In this document: in pieces, positions 1-9,452 of the stretch
How the letters are laid out: each line of letters begins with the position of its first letter
How positions within the stretch are numbered: the first letter of the stretch is position 1
From: Caenimonas aquaedulcis
GTDB lineage: Bacteria > Pseudomonadota > Gammaproteobacteria > Burkholderiales > Burkholderiaceae_C
Direction: 5' to 3'
DNA: 64,000 nucleotides
Assembly: GCF_015831345.1 (NCBI RefSeq)
Contig: NZ_JADWYS010000001.1
Span: forward strand, 1,126,118-1,190,117
The notes under the pieces: generated by a model
The model's database searches: none
What the model saw: only the letters and a program-made list of their open reading frames with translations
Told to the model about the DNA's origin: nothing
Program-made: the position numbers and the translations under genes

Positions 1-1435
1 GCTTGATCACCAGCATGCCGCCCGCGCCGTTCGGGATGTCGTGGCCCGCCTCGTCCACGATCGCGGCCATGATGCCCGGCAGCGGCAGCGTGCAGGAGCC
101 CGGCACCGTCGGCGTCGCGCCCGGCAGCGGCGTGATCACGTGGCCGCCGGTTTCCGTCTGCCAGAAGGTGTCCACGATCGGGCAGCGCTCGCCGCCCACG
201 TTCTTGTGGTACCACATCCACGCTTCGGGGTTGATCGGCTCGCCCACCGTTCCGAGGATGCGCAGGCTCGAGAGGTCGTAGCGCTTCGGGTGGATCTTCT
301 CGTCGCCTTCCGCCGCCTTGATCAGCGAGCGGATCGCGGTGGGCGCCGTGTAGAACACCGTCACCTTGTGCTTCTGGATCATCTCCCAGAAGCGGCCCGC
401 GTTCGGGTAGGTGGGGATGCCCTCGAAGATCACCTGCGTCGCGCCCGCGGCGAGCGGTCCGTATGCCACGTAGGTGTGGCCGGTGATCCAGCCGATGTCC
501 GCGGTGCACCAGAAGACGTCGGTGGACTTGATGTCGAAGGTCCAGTCCATCGTGAGCTTGGCCCACAGCAGGTAGCCGCCGGTGGAGTGCTGCACCCCCT
601 TGGGCTTGCCGGTGGAGCCGGACGTATAGAGGATGAAGAGCGGGTGCTCCGCGTTCACCGGCTCGGGCTTGCACTCGCCGGACTGGCCCTGCAGCATCTC
701 GGTGAAGGTCTTGTCGCGTCCCGCGACCATGTTGCAGGCCGTGGGCGTGCGCATGAACACGAGCACGCTCTTGAGCGTGTCGCAGCCGCCCATCGCGATG
801 CCTTCGTCCACGATGGACTTGAGCGGAAGCTCCTTGCCGCCGCGCATCTGGAAGTTGGCGGTGATCACCGCGACCGCGCCGGCGTCGATGATCCGCTCGT
901 TCAGCGCCTTGGCGGAGAAGCCGCCGAACACCACGCTGTGCGTCGCGCCGATGCGCGCGCAGGCCTGCATCGCGATCACGCCTTCCACCGTCATCGGCAT
1001 GTACACGATGACGCGGTCGCCCTTCCTGATGCCCTGCGCCTTCAGCGCGTTGGCGAACTGGCTCACGCGGCCGAGCAGTTCCTTGTAGGTGATCTTCGTG
1101 ACGGCGCCGTCGTCGGCCTCGAAGATGATCGCCGTCTTGTTCTCGACCGCGGTGCCCATGTGCTTGTCCAGGCAGTTGGCCGAGGCATTGAGCTCGCCGT
1201 CGTGGAACCACTTGTAGAAGGGCGCGTTCGACTCGTCGAGCGTCTTCGTGAAGGGCTTCGTCCACACGATGTTGTCCCGGGCGTGGCGCGCCCAGAAGCC
1301 TTCGAGATCCTTCTCCGCTTCCTTGCACAGCGCCTCGTACGCCGGCATGCCCGAGATGCGCGCGCCCTTCATGGCGGCGTCGGACGGGGGGAAGACCCGG
1401 TTTTCGACCAGGACCGACTCGATGTTGTTGCTCAT
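1..1435 (-). CDS. acs: Acetyl-CoA synthetase, 3' end cut by window edge
   Basis: Acs activates acetate to acetyl-CoA through acetyl-AMP in the cytoplasm. About 478 residues are visible, and the C-terminal part with the catalytic lysine lies beyond the left edge. The N-terminus reads [20 protein letters not shown]. The phosphate-binding loop [11 protein letters not shown] and the downstream [12 protein letters not shown] and [10 protein letters not shown] segments are typical of acetyl-CoA synthetases rather than general acyl-CoA ligases. The ATG at 1435 follows GGAGA about 9 bases upstream. The gene is divergent from the YqhA-like gene, sharing a 140-base gap. Family assignment is firm; acetate versus propionate preference is inferred from overall similarity. 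Confidence 0.95.
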   Translation of the reverse strand, partial: MSNNIESVLVENRVFPPSDAAMKGARISGMPAYEALCKEAEKDLEGFWARHARDNIVWTKPFTKTLDESNAPFYKWFHDGELNASANCLDKHMGTAVENKTAIIFEADDGAVTKITYKELLGRVSQFANALKAQGIRKGDRVIVYMPMTVEGVIAMQACARIGATHSVVFGGFSAKALNERIIDAGAVAVITANFQMRGGKELPLKSIVDEGIAMGGCDTLKSVLVFMRTPTACNMVAGRDKTFTEMLQGQSGECKPEPVNAEHPLFILYTSGSTGKPKGVQHSTGGYLLWAKLTMDWTFDIKSTDVFWCTADIGWITGHTYVAYGPLAAGATQVIFEGIPTYPNAGRFWEMIQKHKVTVFYTAPTAIRSLIKAAEGDEKIHPKRYDLSSLRILGTVGEPINPEAWMWYHKNVGGERCPIVDTFWQTETGGHVITPLPGATPTVPGSCTLPLPGIMAAIVDEAGHDIPNGAGGMLVIK

Positions 1436-1577
1436 GGTTCTTGTCTCCGCGATCAGTTGGACTGGCCGGTAATGTCAGGCATACCACTTACATCGCACTG
1501 ACGCGCACCGGACCGGGGGGCACGCGCCAATTTACTCCCAACCGGCGGGCCCTGCCGGATATCTACAATCGCGCACG

Positions 1578-2192
1578 ATGCTCGATACACCACCCCCCCA
1601 CACCCCGAAGGTCGCCTCCCCGTTGCGGCCCCTGCCCGGCCTCATCTTCGCGAGCCGCTGGCTGCAGCTGCCGCTCTACCTCGGCCTGATCGCCGCGCAG
1701 GCCGTCTACGTCTTCCACTTCTGGGTGGAACTGGTCCACCTGCTGGAGGCCGCGTTCGGCAGCCAGGACGCGCTGCAGAAGCTGATCACCAGCATCGGCT
1801 ACAAGCAGACGGTGGCGATCACCTCGCTGAACGAGACGGTGATCATGCTGGTGGTGCTCGCGCTCATCGACGTGGTGATGATCTCCAACCTGCTGATCAT
1901 GGTCATCGTGGGCGGCTACGAGACCTTCGTGAGCCGCATGAACCTCGAGGGCCACCCCGACCAGCCGGAGTGGCTGAGCCACGTGAATGCGTCGGTGCTG
2001 AAGGTGAAGCTCGCGACGGCGATCATCGGCATCTCGTCGATCCACCTGCTCAAGACCTTCATCAACGCGGACAACTACTCCGACCGCGTGCTGATCGCGC
2101 AGACGGCGATCCACATCACCTTCCTGCTGTCGGCCATCGCGATCGCCTACACCGACAAGATCATGTCGGGGATCGCCGAGCGCAGGCACTAG
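1578..2192 (+). CDS. YqhA/UPF0114 family inner-membrane protein
   Basis: A 204-residue protein with about four hydrophobic segments (roughly residues 25-50, 75-110, 140-155 and 175-195). It matches the YqhA/UPF0114 family in length and pattern, including LMVIVGGYETFVSR and the conserved HLLKTFIN segment. No biochemical function is established for the family. Just upstream, TACAAT at 1563-1568 could be a -10 box, but no clear -35 is seen. Its TAG stop lies in the palindrome CTAG (2189-2192), which also supplies the stop of the convergent neighbour, so the two genes overlap by four bases. Confidence 0.85.
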   Translation: MLDTPPPHTPKVASPLRPLPGLIFASRWLQLPLYLGLIAAQAVYVFHFWVELVHLLEAAFGSQDALQKLITSIGYKQTVAITSLNETVIMLVVLALIDVVMISNLLIMVIVGGYETFVSRMNLEGHPDQPEWLSHVNASVLKVKLATAIIGISSIHLLKTFINADNYSDRVLIAQTAIHITFLLSAIAIAYTDKIMSGIAERRH

Positions 2193-3049
2193 TCGCGCGC
2201 TTCGAGCGGGGCCGGGCCCTCCCACTGCACCACCTTCCCGCCGTCGAAGGACCAGTTTTCCTTCACCGGGTGGAACAGCAGGGGCCCGTTGCCCCGGTGC
2301 ATGAATTCCCCGCGCGAGATCGGCGGGCGCCAGCGCATCGTCGCCTGGATCGGCAGGATCGGGCACGGGTTCTGGCTCTGGCCCACGTAGCACGGGAGGG
2401 TCGCGCGCAGGTCCTGGATGGTGAAGCCCTGGCGCACCAGCAGGGTGGGAATGAGCACCTCGAAGTGCCCGCTCCACCCGCGCCGGTGCGCGCCCTCCAC
2501 GGCGTCCAGCGCCGGCCTGGAAATGCGGAACACCGGGAAGAAGCCCTTGTACAGGGCGTCGTCCTTCAACTCCACCTCCACCGGCACGGTGAGCGAGCGC
2601 CACCAGGTCCAGGTGGGCCATTCGCCGTGGCGATGGATGTGGGTGACCAGCAGCGGGGCCGGGTTCTCGCGGTAGGCCGACATGAAGGCCTGCCAGTGCC
2701 CGCGGTACTCCACGTCCGACTCGACCTGCCAGTACCACGCGTACGGCTTGCCGCGTGCGAACCACATGAGCGGGAAATGGGTGTTGGCCAGGATGTGCGA
2801 GCGGCCGAAGTAGCCCCAGCCGAGGTCGCCCGGCAGCTTCCGGTCGTCGAACGGGACCAGCGCCCCGGCCAGGTCCCGGGACTGCAGGAAGGCCGTCCAC
2901 TGCTGCCGGACCGGCCCCTGGTCGTCGTGCAGCAGGACGAAGCAATCGGCGAAGGCGCCGAGTTCCCTGCGCAGGCGGAGGAAGCGCTGGCCGATCGCCT
3001 CGCCCCACTGGTGGGCGAGGAACACGACGGCTGTGTCGGGGAGCGCCAT
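2189..3049 (-). CDS. Glycosyltransferase-like protein of unknown function
   Basis: A 286-residue soluble protein without signal peptide or membrane segment. The N-terminus (AVVFLAHQWGEAIGQRF) and the central WYWQVESDVEYRGHW segment resemble nucleotide-sugar glycosyltransferase folds, where an acidic pair binds the metal. It is also reminiscent of DUF3405-type proteins. It starts 11 bases after the pdxA2-like gene and is the last gene of that leftward operon, although its ribosome-binding site is weak. No acceptor or donor sugar can be inferred. It could be an accessory gene picked up by the operon. Family assignment is tentative. Confidence 0.55.
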   Translation of the reverse strand: MALPDTAVVFLAHQWGEAIGQRFLRLRRELGAFADCFVLLHDDQGPVRQQWTAFLQSRDLAGALVPFDDRKLPGDLGWGYFGRSHILANTHFPLMWFARGKPYAWYWQVESDVEYRGHWQAFMSAYRENPAPLLVTHIHRHGEWPTWTWWRSLTVPVEVELKDDALYKGFFPVFRISRPALDAVEGAHRRGWSGHFEVLIPTLLVRQGFTIQDLRATLPCYVGQSQNPCPILPIQATMRWRPPISRGEFMHRGNGPLLFHPVKENWSFDGGKVVQWEGPAPLEARD

Positions 3050-3060
3050 GGGCGCCGAGC

Positions 3061-4074
3061 TTACCCCGTTGCAGCCATCCGTGCAGCAGCCATCCGCGCC
3101 GCGATGCGCAGCGCGCTCTCCAGGGCGCCGGTGTCGGCCTTGCCCTGGCCGACGATGTCGAAGGCCGTGCCGTGCGCGGGCGTCGTGAACACGGTCTTGA
3201 GGCCCGCCGTGACGGTGACGCCCTTGTTGAAGCCGAGCAGCTTGGTCGCGATCTGCCCCTGGTCGTGGTACATCATCACGACGCCGTCGTACTCGCCCTT
3301 GAGCGCCTTCAGGAAGATCACGTCGGACGACACGGGCCCCACGCAGCCGATGCCTTCGCCGCGCAGCCGCTCCACGGTGGGGCGAATGATGGTGATCTCC
3401 TCGTCGCCGAAGAGGCCGCCCTCCCCGCCGTGCGGGTTGAGCGCGGCCACCGCGATGCGCGGGGCCGCGACGCCGTTGGCGCGCAAGGTGGTGTCGGCCA
3501 GGCGCACGGCGGCCGTGATGCGGTCCGGCGAGATCATGTTCACGGCTTCGCGCAGCGAGACGTGGGACGTCACGCGGAAGGTCGCGAACTCCTTGATGAC
3601 GTTCATCTCGCCGAAGAAGCCTTCATGGCGCGTCAGCGCGGCGAACATCTGGTGCTCGTCGTGGTACTTCCAGCCGCCGCGATGCAGCGCCGCCTTGTTC
3701 AGCGGCGCGAAGCAGATGCCCTGCAGCTCCCCGGCCAGCGCAAGGTCGATCATGTGCTTGAGCGTCTCGCCGGTGAGCCGGCCCGACTCGGGCGAGAGCT
3801 CGCCGCGCGGGAGGGTGGCGGGGTCGATGTTGCCGAGGTCCACCACCGGGATTTCCGGGCGGGACCAGTCGATGTCGCGCACGGCGCCGTAGGTGCGCCA
3901 TTCGGGCTTCACCCCCGCGTCGGCGCAGCCCATCTCCAGCACCCGCGCATCGCCGATCACCGCGATGCGCGCGGCGTCCTTCAACGCACCCGCCGCCAGC
4001 AGCTTCGCGCTGATCTCCGGGCCGATGCCCGTCATGTCGCCCAGCATCAGGCCGAGGATGGGCAGGCCGCTCAT
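3061..4074 (-). CDS. PdxA2-like 4-phosphothreonate/4-hydroxythreonine-4-phosphate dehydrogenase
   Basis: A 337-residue NAD- and metal-dependent beta-decarboxylating dehydrogenase of the PdxA family. The N-terminal GDMTGIGPE replaces the usual GDPAGIGPE. The C-terminal motif is YHDQGQIATKLLGF, which fits the PdxA2 branch that acts on four-carbon sugar-acid phosphates better than pyridoxine-biosynthetic PdxA (HDQGLPVLK type). The start ATG overlaps the stop of the upstream PrpD-like gene (TCAT at 4071-4074), so translation is probably coupled. The usual catabolic partner, a DUF1537-type kinase, is not in the operon, so the substrate is open. The C-terminus contains a short RMAA-ARMAA tandem repeat. 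Confidence 0.8.
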   Translation of the reverse strand: MSGLPILGLMLGDMTGIGPEISAKLLAAGALKDAARIAVIGDARVLEMGCADAGVKPEWRTYGAVRDIDWSRPEIPVVDLGNIDPATLPRGELSPESGRLTGETLKHMIDLALAGELQGICFAPLNKAALHRGGWKYHDEHQMFAALTRHEGFFGEMNVIKEFATFRVTSHVSLREAVNMISPDRITAAVRLADTTLRANGVAAPRIAVAALNPHGGEGGLFGDEEITIIRPTVERLRGEGIGCVGPVSSDVIFLKALKGEYDGVVMMYHDQGQIATKLLGFNKGVTVTAGLKTVFTTPAHGTAFDIVGQGKADTGALESALRIAARMAAARMAATG

Positions 4075-5486
4075 CGCGTGAGCGCCGCCATCAGCTTGTC
4101 GATGGAAGGCAGCGTCTCCAGTTCGCGCACCATGGCGACGACCGACTCCGCCTGCTTCTCCGGGAACTTCGCATAGGCGGCGTTCTCCCGGAACTTGTTG
4201 GCGACTTCCTCGTAGCTCATCGGATCGGCCGGGCTGCCCTTGCCGAAGTCCGACCGGCCGGAGATCTTGCGGCCGTCCGCCATCTCGATGTCGATGATCG
4301 TGGTCATCTTGTGATAGCCCGCCGCCTCGGCGTCCTTGTCCACGACGAAGTCGATCTTCTCGATCATCGCCTTCACGTCGGGGCGCAGCACGACCTCGTC
4401 GGTGAATTCGCCCAGGCCCGCGCGGCCCTCGAGCAAGAGGATCGCCATGCAGAATTCCATGGAGAACTTGGCCTGCAGCTCGTTGGTCGGCCGGTGGTGG
4501 ATCAGCGCGTTGGGCATGTTGTGGTTGGTGCCGACGCGCACGCGCACGACGTCCTTGGCCTGGATCTGGTTCGCACGGATCAGGCGCAGCATCTCCGTCA
4601 TGCCGGGATGCGTGAGCGAGCCGGACGGATGCGGCTTGATCGACACGCCCGGGTCCGCCATGGTCCAGGGCTGGCCGAGCTTGCCGGCGATCGCATTCGC
4701 ATCGTAGCCGCCGCCAGCCGCGCTGAAAAAGCCGCGCGGCGCTTCGAGGATCTTGTCCGTCGCCGTCCAGCCGTACATCGCGAACTGCGCGGCGGCCACG
4801 CCGCTCTCCGATGCGCGGCCCGCATGGAAGGGCTTGGTCATCGTGCCGAAGTTCTCGCGCAGGCCCGCCGACTGGCTGCCGGCAATCGACAAGGCACGAC
4901 AGGTCTGCTCCACGTCGAGCCCCAGCAGCTTCGATGCCGCGGCGGCGGCGGCAAACGTGCCGCAGGTGGCCGTGGCATGGAAGCCCGTCTGGTAATGGCG
5001 CGGGTTGATCGCCTCGGCGATCTTGCACTCGACCTCCACGCCGAGGTGGTAGGCGAGCATCGCCGCGGCGCCGTTCGCCTTCTGCAGCTCCGCCACGGCC
5101 AGCGCGGCGGGGAGCGCCGGCGCGGTGGGATGCGTGAGCAGGCCGTACACGCGATCGGTGGCGACGGCCAGCTGCGTGTCGTCGTAGTCGTCGGCGTGGA
5201 TGCCCACGCCATTGGCGAACGCGGCGAAGCGCGGCGCGACCTTGCGGTCCGTGCCGATCACCGTCGCGGCCCCCTGCCCCAGGCCGAGGTCGTCGAAGTG
5301 GCGGCGGACCATGCCGCCCAGCGGCGTGGCGCCCCCGGACAATGCGAGGCCCAGCCCGTCGAGGATCGACTTCTTGCCGAGCGCCACGACATCCTGCGGC
5401 AGGTCCTGCAGTTTCGCGCCGCAGATGAACTCCGCGACATAGCGCGTCAGGTGGTCGCCGGGTTTGCGCGATTCGGTGGATGACAT
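4071..5486 (-). CDS. MmgE/PrpD family protein
   Basis: A 471-residue member of the MmgE/PrpD family. The family includes 2-methylcitrate dehydratase, cis-aconitate decarboxylase and iminodisuccinate epimerase. The two-domain family pattern is visible: DGLGLALSGG near the start, HADDYDDTQLA, the HPTAPALPAALA segment and GFHATATCGTFAAAAAASKL. The ATG at 5486 has AAGGAAA about eight bases upstream and gives the usual family N-terminus. It lies between the ABC ATPase and the PdxA2-like gene. No prpB/prpC partners are present, so a methylcitrate-cycle role is unlikely. A hydroxy- or amino-dicarboxylate substrate imported by the adjacent ABC system is an inference. Confidence 0.85.
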   Translation of the reverse strand: MSSTESRKPGDHLTRYVAEFICGAKLQDLPQDVVALGKKSILDGLGLALSGGATPLGGMVRRHFDDLGLGQGAATVIGTDRKVAPRFAAFANGVGIHADDYDDTQLAVATDRVYGLLTHPTAPALPAALAVAELQKANGAAAMLAYHLGVEVECKIAEAINPRHYQTGFHATATCGTFAAAAAASKLLGLDVEQTCRALSIAGSQSAGLRENFGTMTKPFHAGRASESGVAAAQFAMYGWTATDKILEAPRGFFSAAGGGYDANAIAGKLGQPWTMADPGVSIKPHPSGSLTHPGMTEMLRLIRANQIQAKDVVRVRVGTNHNMPNALIHHRPTNELQAKFSMEFCMAILLLEGRAGLGEFTDEVVLRPDVKAMIEKIDFVVDKDAEAAGYHKMTTIIDIEMADGRKISGRSDFGKGSPADPMSYEEVANKFRENAAYAKFPEKQAESVVAMVRELETLPSIDKLMAALTR

Positions 5487-5529
5487 GGGCTGGTTTCCTT
5501 GGGTTGCGTTGTCGTTCGAAATCGGGGCG

Positions 5530-6639
5530 TCAGCGCGCAAGCGCGCGGCAATGCTCGGGCGGGAAGTGCAGCCACACCGCGTCGCCGGCGTCGAAGCGCA
5601 CGTCGACCGGCGTGACGGCGCGGACGGTGTCGCCGTTCGCAAGGGTGACGAGGTAGTCGCGGTGCGCGCCCAGGTACACGTGCCGCGCGACGGTACCCGC
5701 CATCCCGTTGACCTGCCCGCCGCCCGCGGCCGCGGCCGCGAGCTGCACGTCGTGATGCCGCACGGAGACGCTGGTGTCGCCCTGTTGCGCGAAGTCGCCG
5801 CTCGCGCAGCGCAGCACCAGCCCGCCGCCGCATTCGACGGACCCGGCGCCGTTCGCGCGGCCCTTGAAGACGTTGGTGCCGCCTATGAAGCGGGCGACGA
5901 ATTCGGTGAGCGGCCGCTGGTAGATGTCTTCCGGCGTTCCCGCCTGCTCGATCGCGCCCTGGTTCATCACGACGATGAGGTCGGCGGTCGTCATCGCCTC
6001 GGCCTGGTCGTGCGTGACGTAGACGGTGGTGTAGCGGAACTTGTCGTGCAGGCGGCGGATCTCGAAGCGCATCTCCTCGCGCAGGTTGGCGTCGAGGTTG
6101 GAGAGCGGCTCGTCGAGCAGAAGCGTCTCCGGCTCGATCACCAGCGCGCGCGCCAGCGACACGCGCTGCTGCTGCCCGCCGGAGAGCTCGCCCGGGTAGC
6201 GCTGCGCGAGCTGCTCGAGGTGCGTCGCCGCGAGGATGGTGTCGGTTCGGCGCGCGATCTCGTCCTTCGGGAGGCTGCGCAGGCGCAGGCCGTAGGCGAC
6301 GTTCTCGTACACCGTCATGTGCGGCCAGAGCGCGTAGCTCTGGAAGATCATCGACATGTTGCGCCGCTCGGGCGCGTCGCTGCCTTCGGGCGAGGACACG
6401 CGCCGCCCGCCCACCAGGATCTCGCCGGCGTCGGGCTGCGCGAAGCCCGCGATGAGCCGCAGCGTCGTCGTCTTGCCGCAGCCCGAGGGCCCCAGCAGGC
6501 ACACCAGCTGCCCCTTGCCGATCGACAGCGAGATGCCGTCGACCACGGGCACGCCGGCGTATCGCTTGGTGAGGCCCTTCAGCTCCAAACCCATGGGGTC
6601 GCTCCTGCTCTTGGTTGTCGTGTCGGTCGGCGCGCTCAT
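5530..6639 (-). CDS. ABC transporter ATP-binding protein (FbpC/PotA type)
   Basis: The ATPase of the leftward ABC importer. It shows Walker A GPSGCGKTT, the signature LSGGQQQR, Walker B LLLDEP and a C-terminal TOBE-like region of about 100 residues, as in iron, spermidine and sulfate importer ATPases. From the ATG at 6639, which overlaps the permease stop, the protein has 369 residues. A second ATG at 6594 has a better ribosome-binding site (AGGAG, 7 bases upstream) and gives MGLELKGLTKRY, a more usual family start with 354 residues. Either start may be used. The next gene starts 43 bases downstream. Confidence 0.9.
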   Translation of the reverse strand: MSAPTDTTTKSRSDPMGLELKGLTKRYAGVPVVDGISLSIGKGQLVCLLGPSGCGKTTTLRLIAGFAQPDAGEILVGGRRVSSPEGSDAPERRNMSMIFQSYALWPHMTVYENVAYGLRLRSLPKDEIARRTDTILAATHLEQLAQRYPGELSGGQQQRVSLARALVIEPETLLLDEPLSNLDANLREEMRFEIRRLHDKFRYTTVYVTHDQAEAMTTADLIVVMNQGAIEQAGTPEDIYQRPLTEFVARFIGGTNVFKGRANGAGSVECGGGLVLRCASGDFAQQGDTSVSVRHHDVQLAAAAAGGGQVNGMAGTVARHVYLGAHRDYLVTLANGDTVRAVTPVDVRFDAGDAVWLHFPPEHCRALAR

Positions 6640-8363
6640 CGGAGGCCCACCATGCGTTGGCCGCCCAGCACCGGCAGGCGGTTGGCGATGAAGACGATGG
6701 TGAACGACACCGCGAGCAGCATGATGCCCAGCACGGAAATCGCGCCCAGGTCGCCGCTCTCGTTCAGGTCGTAGATGATCACGGAGACGAGCTTGGTGTT
6801 GGCGGTCGTGAGCAGGATGGTCGCGGACAGCTCGCGGATCGTGCCGATGAAGACGAAGCACCAGGTCGCGATCACGCTCGTGCGCAGCAGCGGCGCGGTG
6901 ATGCGGCGCAAGGTCGCGAGCCGGCTCGCGCCGAGGATGCGGCTCGCTTCCTCCAGCTCGGGGTGGATGCCGTGGAACGCCGCGGACATCTGCTGGTAGC
7001 CCGCCGGCATCTCGATGGTGAGGAAGGCGATCAGCAGGATCCACAGCGTGCCGTACAGCATGAGCTGGGGGTGCGAATAGGTGAGGAACACGCCGACGCC
7101 CAGCACGATGCCCGGGATCGCGACCGGCGCGGTGGCGAGCATGCCGAGCAGCTTCGCGCCGCGCGAGGAATTGCGCGAGACGATGTACGCCGTCACCAGC
7201 GCGATCGCGGTGCCGAGGGTCGCGGTGAGGAAGCCGAGCAGGAAGGTGTTGCGCATCGCGAGCTTCGTCGCGGAGAACTCGAAGAACACGAATTCGAAGT
7301 TGTGCAGCGTAATCGTGGACCACGTGAGCGGGTCCGACACCTTGCGCGTGAGCGACGCCTTCAGCAGCGCGGCATAGGGCAGCAGCACGGTGAGCGACAG
7401 CACGATCACGGCGAAGGCGATTGCGGCCGGCATCCACTTGCCCAGCGCCGTCAGCCGTGCCTCGCCGTTCTTGCCGCCCAGCACCGTATAGCCCTTGCGG
7501 CCGAGTATCCAGGCCTTGCCCTGCAGCAGCAGCACGGTGATCAGCAGCAGCGGCAGCGCCGCCGCGGCGGCGAGCCCCGGTTTGGGCGGGAACTGGAACA
7601 GGCTCCAGATCTTCGTCGTGATCACGTGAAAGCCCGCCGGCAGCGCAAGGATCGCGGGCGAGCCGAACATCGTGAGCGCCTGCAGGATCGCGATCAGCGA
7701 GCCCGCGAGCATCGCAGGCAGCACCAGCGGGATGGTGATGCGGCGCAGCGTCGTCATCGCACGGCCGCCCAGGATGGAAGAGGCGTCCTCCAAATCGGAG
7801 GGCACGCGGTCGAGCCCGTTGGCGACCAGCGTGAAGACGTACGGGAAGGTGTAGCAGGAGATCGCGAACACCAGCCCTTCGAAGGTATAGATGTCCACGA
7901 GGTGCGCGTCGGACTCGGCGCCCGTCATGTAGCGATACAGCACGTTGATGAGGCCGCTGTTGGGCGCCGCGAGGATTTCCCAGGCGATCGCGCCGAGGAA
8001 CGGCGGCGTCACGAAGGACGCCGTCACCAGCGCGCGCACGACGCGGCGGCCCGGCAGGTCCGTGCGGGACACGAGCCAGGCGAGCGGCGTCGCGATCGCG
8101 CAGGACAGCACGCCCACGCCCAGCGCCATGCCGATGGCGACCACGAAGGGCTTGCGCATCGTCGCGTCGGTGAGCAGGCTCGCGAAGTTCGCGAGCGTGA
8201 AGGCGCCGTTCTTGTCGACGAGGCTGTAGTACAGCAGCCAGCCGAGCGGCAGCAGCACCAGCGCCGCCAGCACCGCGACGAGCAGCACGAACGCCGGGCG
8301 GAAGAGGTCGAGTCGAAAGGCGGGCGCGGGTGCGGGGGAGCTGGCGGCGAGCGCGTCTGCCAT
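6636..8363 (-). CDS. ABC transporter fused double permease (FbpB type)
   Basis: A 575-residue inner-membrane permease in which two binding-protein-dependent transport domains are fused in one chain, as in ferric-ion FbpB-type systems. About twelve hydrophobic segments are visible. The two EAA-type loops that contact the ATPase read DLEDASSILGG and ELEEASRILGA. The ATG at 8363 begins four bases after the binding-protein stop (TGAGGCGATG), and the TGA stop overlaps the next start, so the three genes are translationally linked. Substrate cannot be read from the permease. Confidence 0.9.
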   Translation of the reverse strand: MADALAASSPAPAPAFRLDLFRPAFVLLVAVLAALVLLPLGWLLYYSLVDKNGAFTLANFASLLTDATMRKPFVVAIGMALGVGVLSCAIATPLAWLVSRTDLPGRRVVRALVTASFVTPPFLGAIAWEILAAPNSGLINVLYRYMTGAESDAHLVDIYTFEGLVFAISCYTFPYVFTLVANGLDRVPSDLEDASSILGGRAMTTLRRITIPLVLPAMLAGSLIAILQALTMFGSPAILALPAGFHVITTKIWSLFQFPPKPGLAAAAALPLLLITVLLLQGKAWILGRKGYTVLGGKNGEARLTALGKWMPAAIAFAVIVLSLTVLLPYAALLKASLTRKVSDPLTWSTITLHNFEFVFFEFSATKLAMRNTFLLGFLTATLGTAIALVTAYIVSRNSSRGAKLLGMLATAPVAIPGIVLGVGVFLTYSHPQLMLYGTLWILLIAFLTIEMPAGYQQMSAAFHGIHPELEEASRILGASRLATLRRITAPLLRTSVIATWCFVFIGTIRELSATILLTTANTKLVSVIIYDLNESGDLGAISVLGIMLLAVSFTIVFIANRLPVLGGQRMVGLR

Positions 8364-8367
8364 CGCC

Positions 8368-9411
8368 TCAGGTTCCGAAATATTCTTCGTACTTCTTCTT
8401 GATCGTCTCGACCTGGCTCTCCAGCGCGGCGGCATCCGGGTTCAGCAGCTTGATCTGCGAGAGCGGCGTGCGCCCGGCCTTCTCCTTCACTTCCTGGTGG
8501 AAGGAGCGCAGGCCGCCGACGTCGCTGTTGGCCTGCTGCGCTTCACGGGTGAACATGAAGTGATAGAACAGGCGCGCGGCGTTCGGATTGGGCGCGTTCT
8601 TGAGCAGGGCCGCATTGCCGACGACGAGCGAACTGCCTTCCGTCGCGTAGACAGGCTCGATCGGCTCGCCCGCTTCCTTGAGCAGGAAGACGTTGTACTC
8701 GTTGCCGTCGGCCATCACGGCGCGCTCGCCCAGCGCCAGTTTCTTCGGCGGCTCGGTGGACGACTGCACCTGCATCACCTTCTGCTTGCCGAGCTTTTCG
8801 AAGTAGCCCCAGCCCAGCGCCTGCGACAGCGCCTGCGTGTCCGTCATGATCGTGCCGCTGTAGCCCGGGTGCGCCTTCACGAGCTTGCCCTGCCACTTCG
8901 GGTTGAGCAGGTCCGCGTGGCTCTTGGGTGCGTCGGCCTTCTGCACCAGCTTGGTGTTGTACGCGATGATGGAGAGGTGCGCGCGGTAGACGGCGAACTG
9001 CCCGTCGGGGTCGCGCTGATCCTTGGGCCAGTACTTCGCGACGTCGCTCGGCACGGCCGGCTGCAGCCAGCCGTTCTTCTTGAAGTGGATGAAGTGCACG
9101 GCGTCGGAGGTCTCGATGACGTCCACCGCGTGGATCTTGCTGCCGTATTCCTGGTTGATGCGCTGGAAGAGGCGCTCGGCGCCCGCGCGTTCGACCTGCA
9201 CCTTGATGCCGGGGTACTTGGCCTCGAACGCGCTCGCGAGCTTCTCGGCGACCTTCACGTCGGTCGCGGAATACCAGACGACCTTGCCTTCCTTGGTGGC
9301 CGCGGCCACCAGCTGGGGGGTCGCGTCATAGGGGGCCGGGGCTTGCGCCGCGCCCGTCAACGGAATCAGCGCGGCAGCGACCAGCGCTGCGACGGCGAAC
9401 TTTCCTCGCAT
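8368..9411 (-). CDS. ABC transporter periplasmic substrate-binding protein
   Basis: A 347-residue binding protein with a Sec signal peptide of about 22 residues (cleavage near TGAAQA/PAP). It belongs to the extracellular solute-binding group that includes ferric-ion and related binding proteins (KEGKVVWYSATD near the mature N-terminus, then FEAKYPGIKVQVERAG). The start at 9411 has GAGGAG 8 bases upstream. It is the first gene of a six-gene operon that continues with a PrpD-like and a PdxA2-like enzyme. That context favours an organic acid or phosphorylated sugar acid over iron as ligand, but this is inference. Confidence 0.88.
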   Translation of the reverse strand: MRGKFAVAALVAAALIPLTGAAQAPAPYDATPQLVAAATKEGKVVWYSATDVKVAEKLASAFEAKYPGIKVQVERAGAERLFQRINQEYGSKIHAVDVIETSDAVHFIHFKKNGWLQPAVPSDVAKYWPKDQRDPDGQFAVYRAHLSIIAYNTKLVQKADAPKSHADLLNPKWQGKLVKAHPGYSGTIMTDTQALSQALGWGYFEKLGKQKVMQVQSSTEPPKKLALGERAVMADGNEYNVFLLKEAGEPIEPVYATEGSSLVVGNAALLKNAPNPNAARLFYHFMFTREAQQANSDVGGLRSFHQEVKEKAGRTPLSQIKLLNPDAAALESQVETIKKKYEEYFGT

Positions 9412-9452
9412 GGCATGTCTCCTCAGGTGGCGGTCAGTTTGAACCTCAACGC

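Noticed and set aside
4071..5486. Naming the PrpD-family gene prpD with a methylcitrate-cycle role
   Set aside because: No methylcitrate synthase, methylisocitrate lyase or propionate regulator is adjacent, and the operon carries an importer and a PdxA2-like enzyme.
6615..8402. Plus-strand open frame opposite the ABC permease
   Set aside because: Translation is dominated by Arg, Gln and His with no motif; it is an antisense shadow of the permease.
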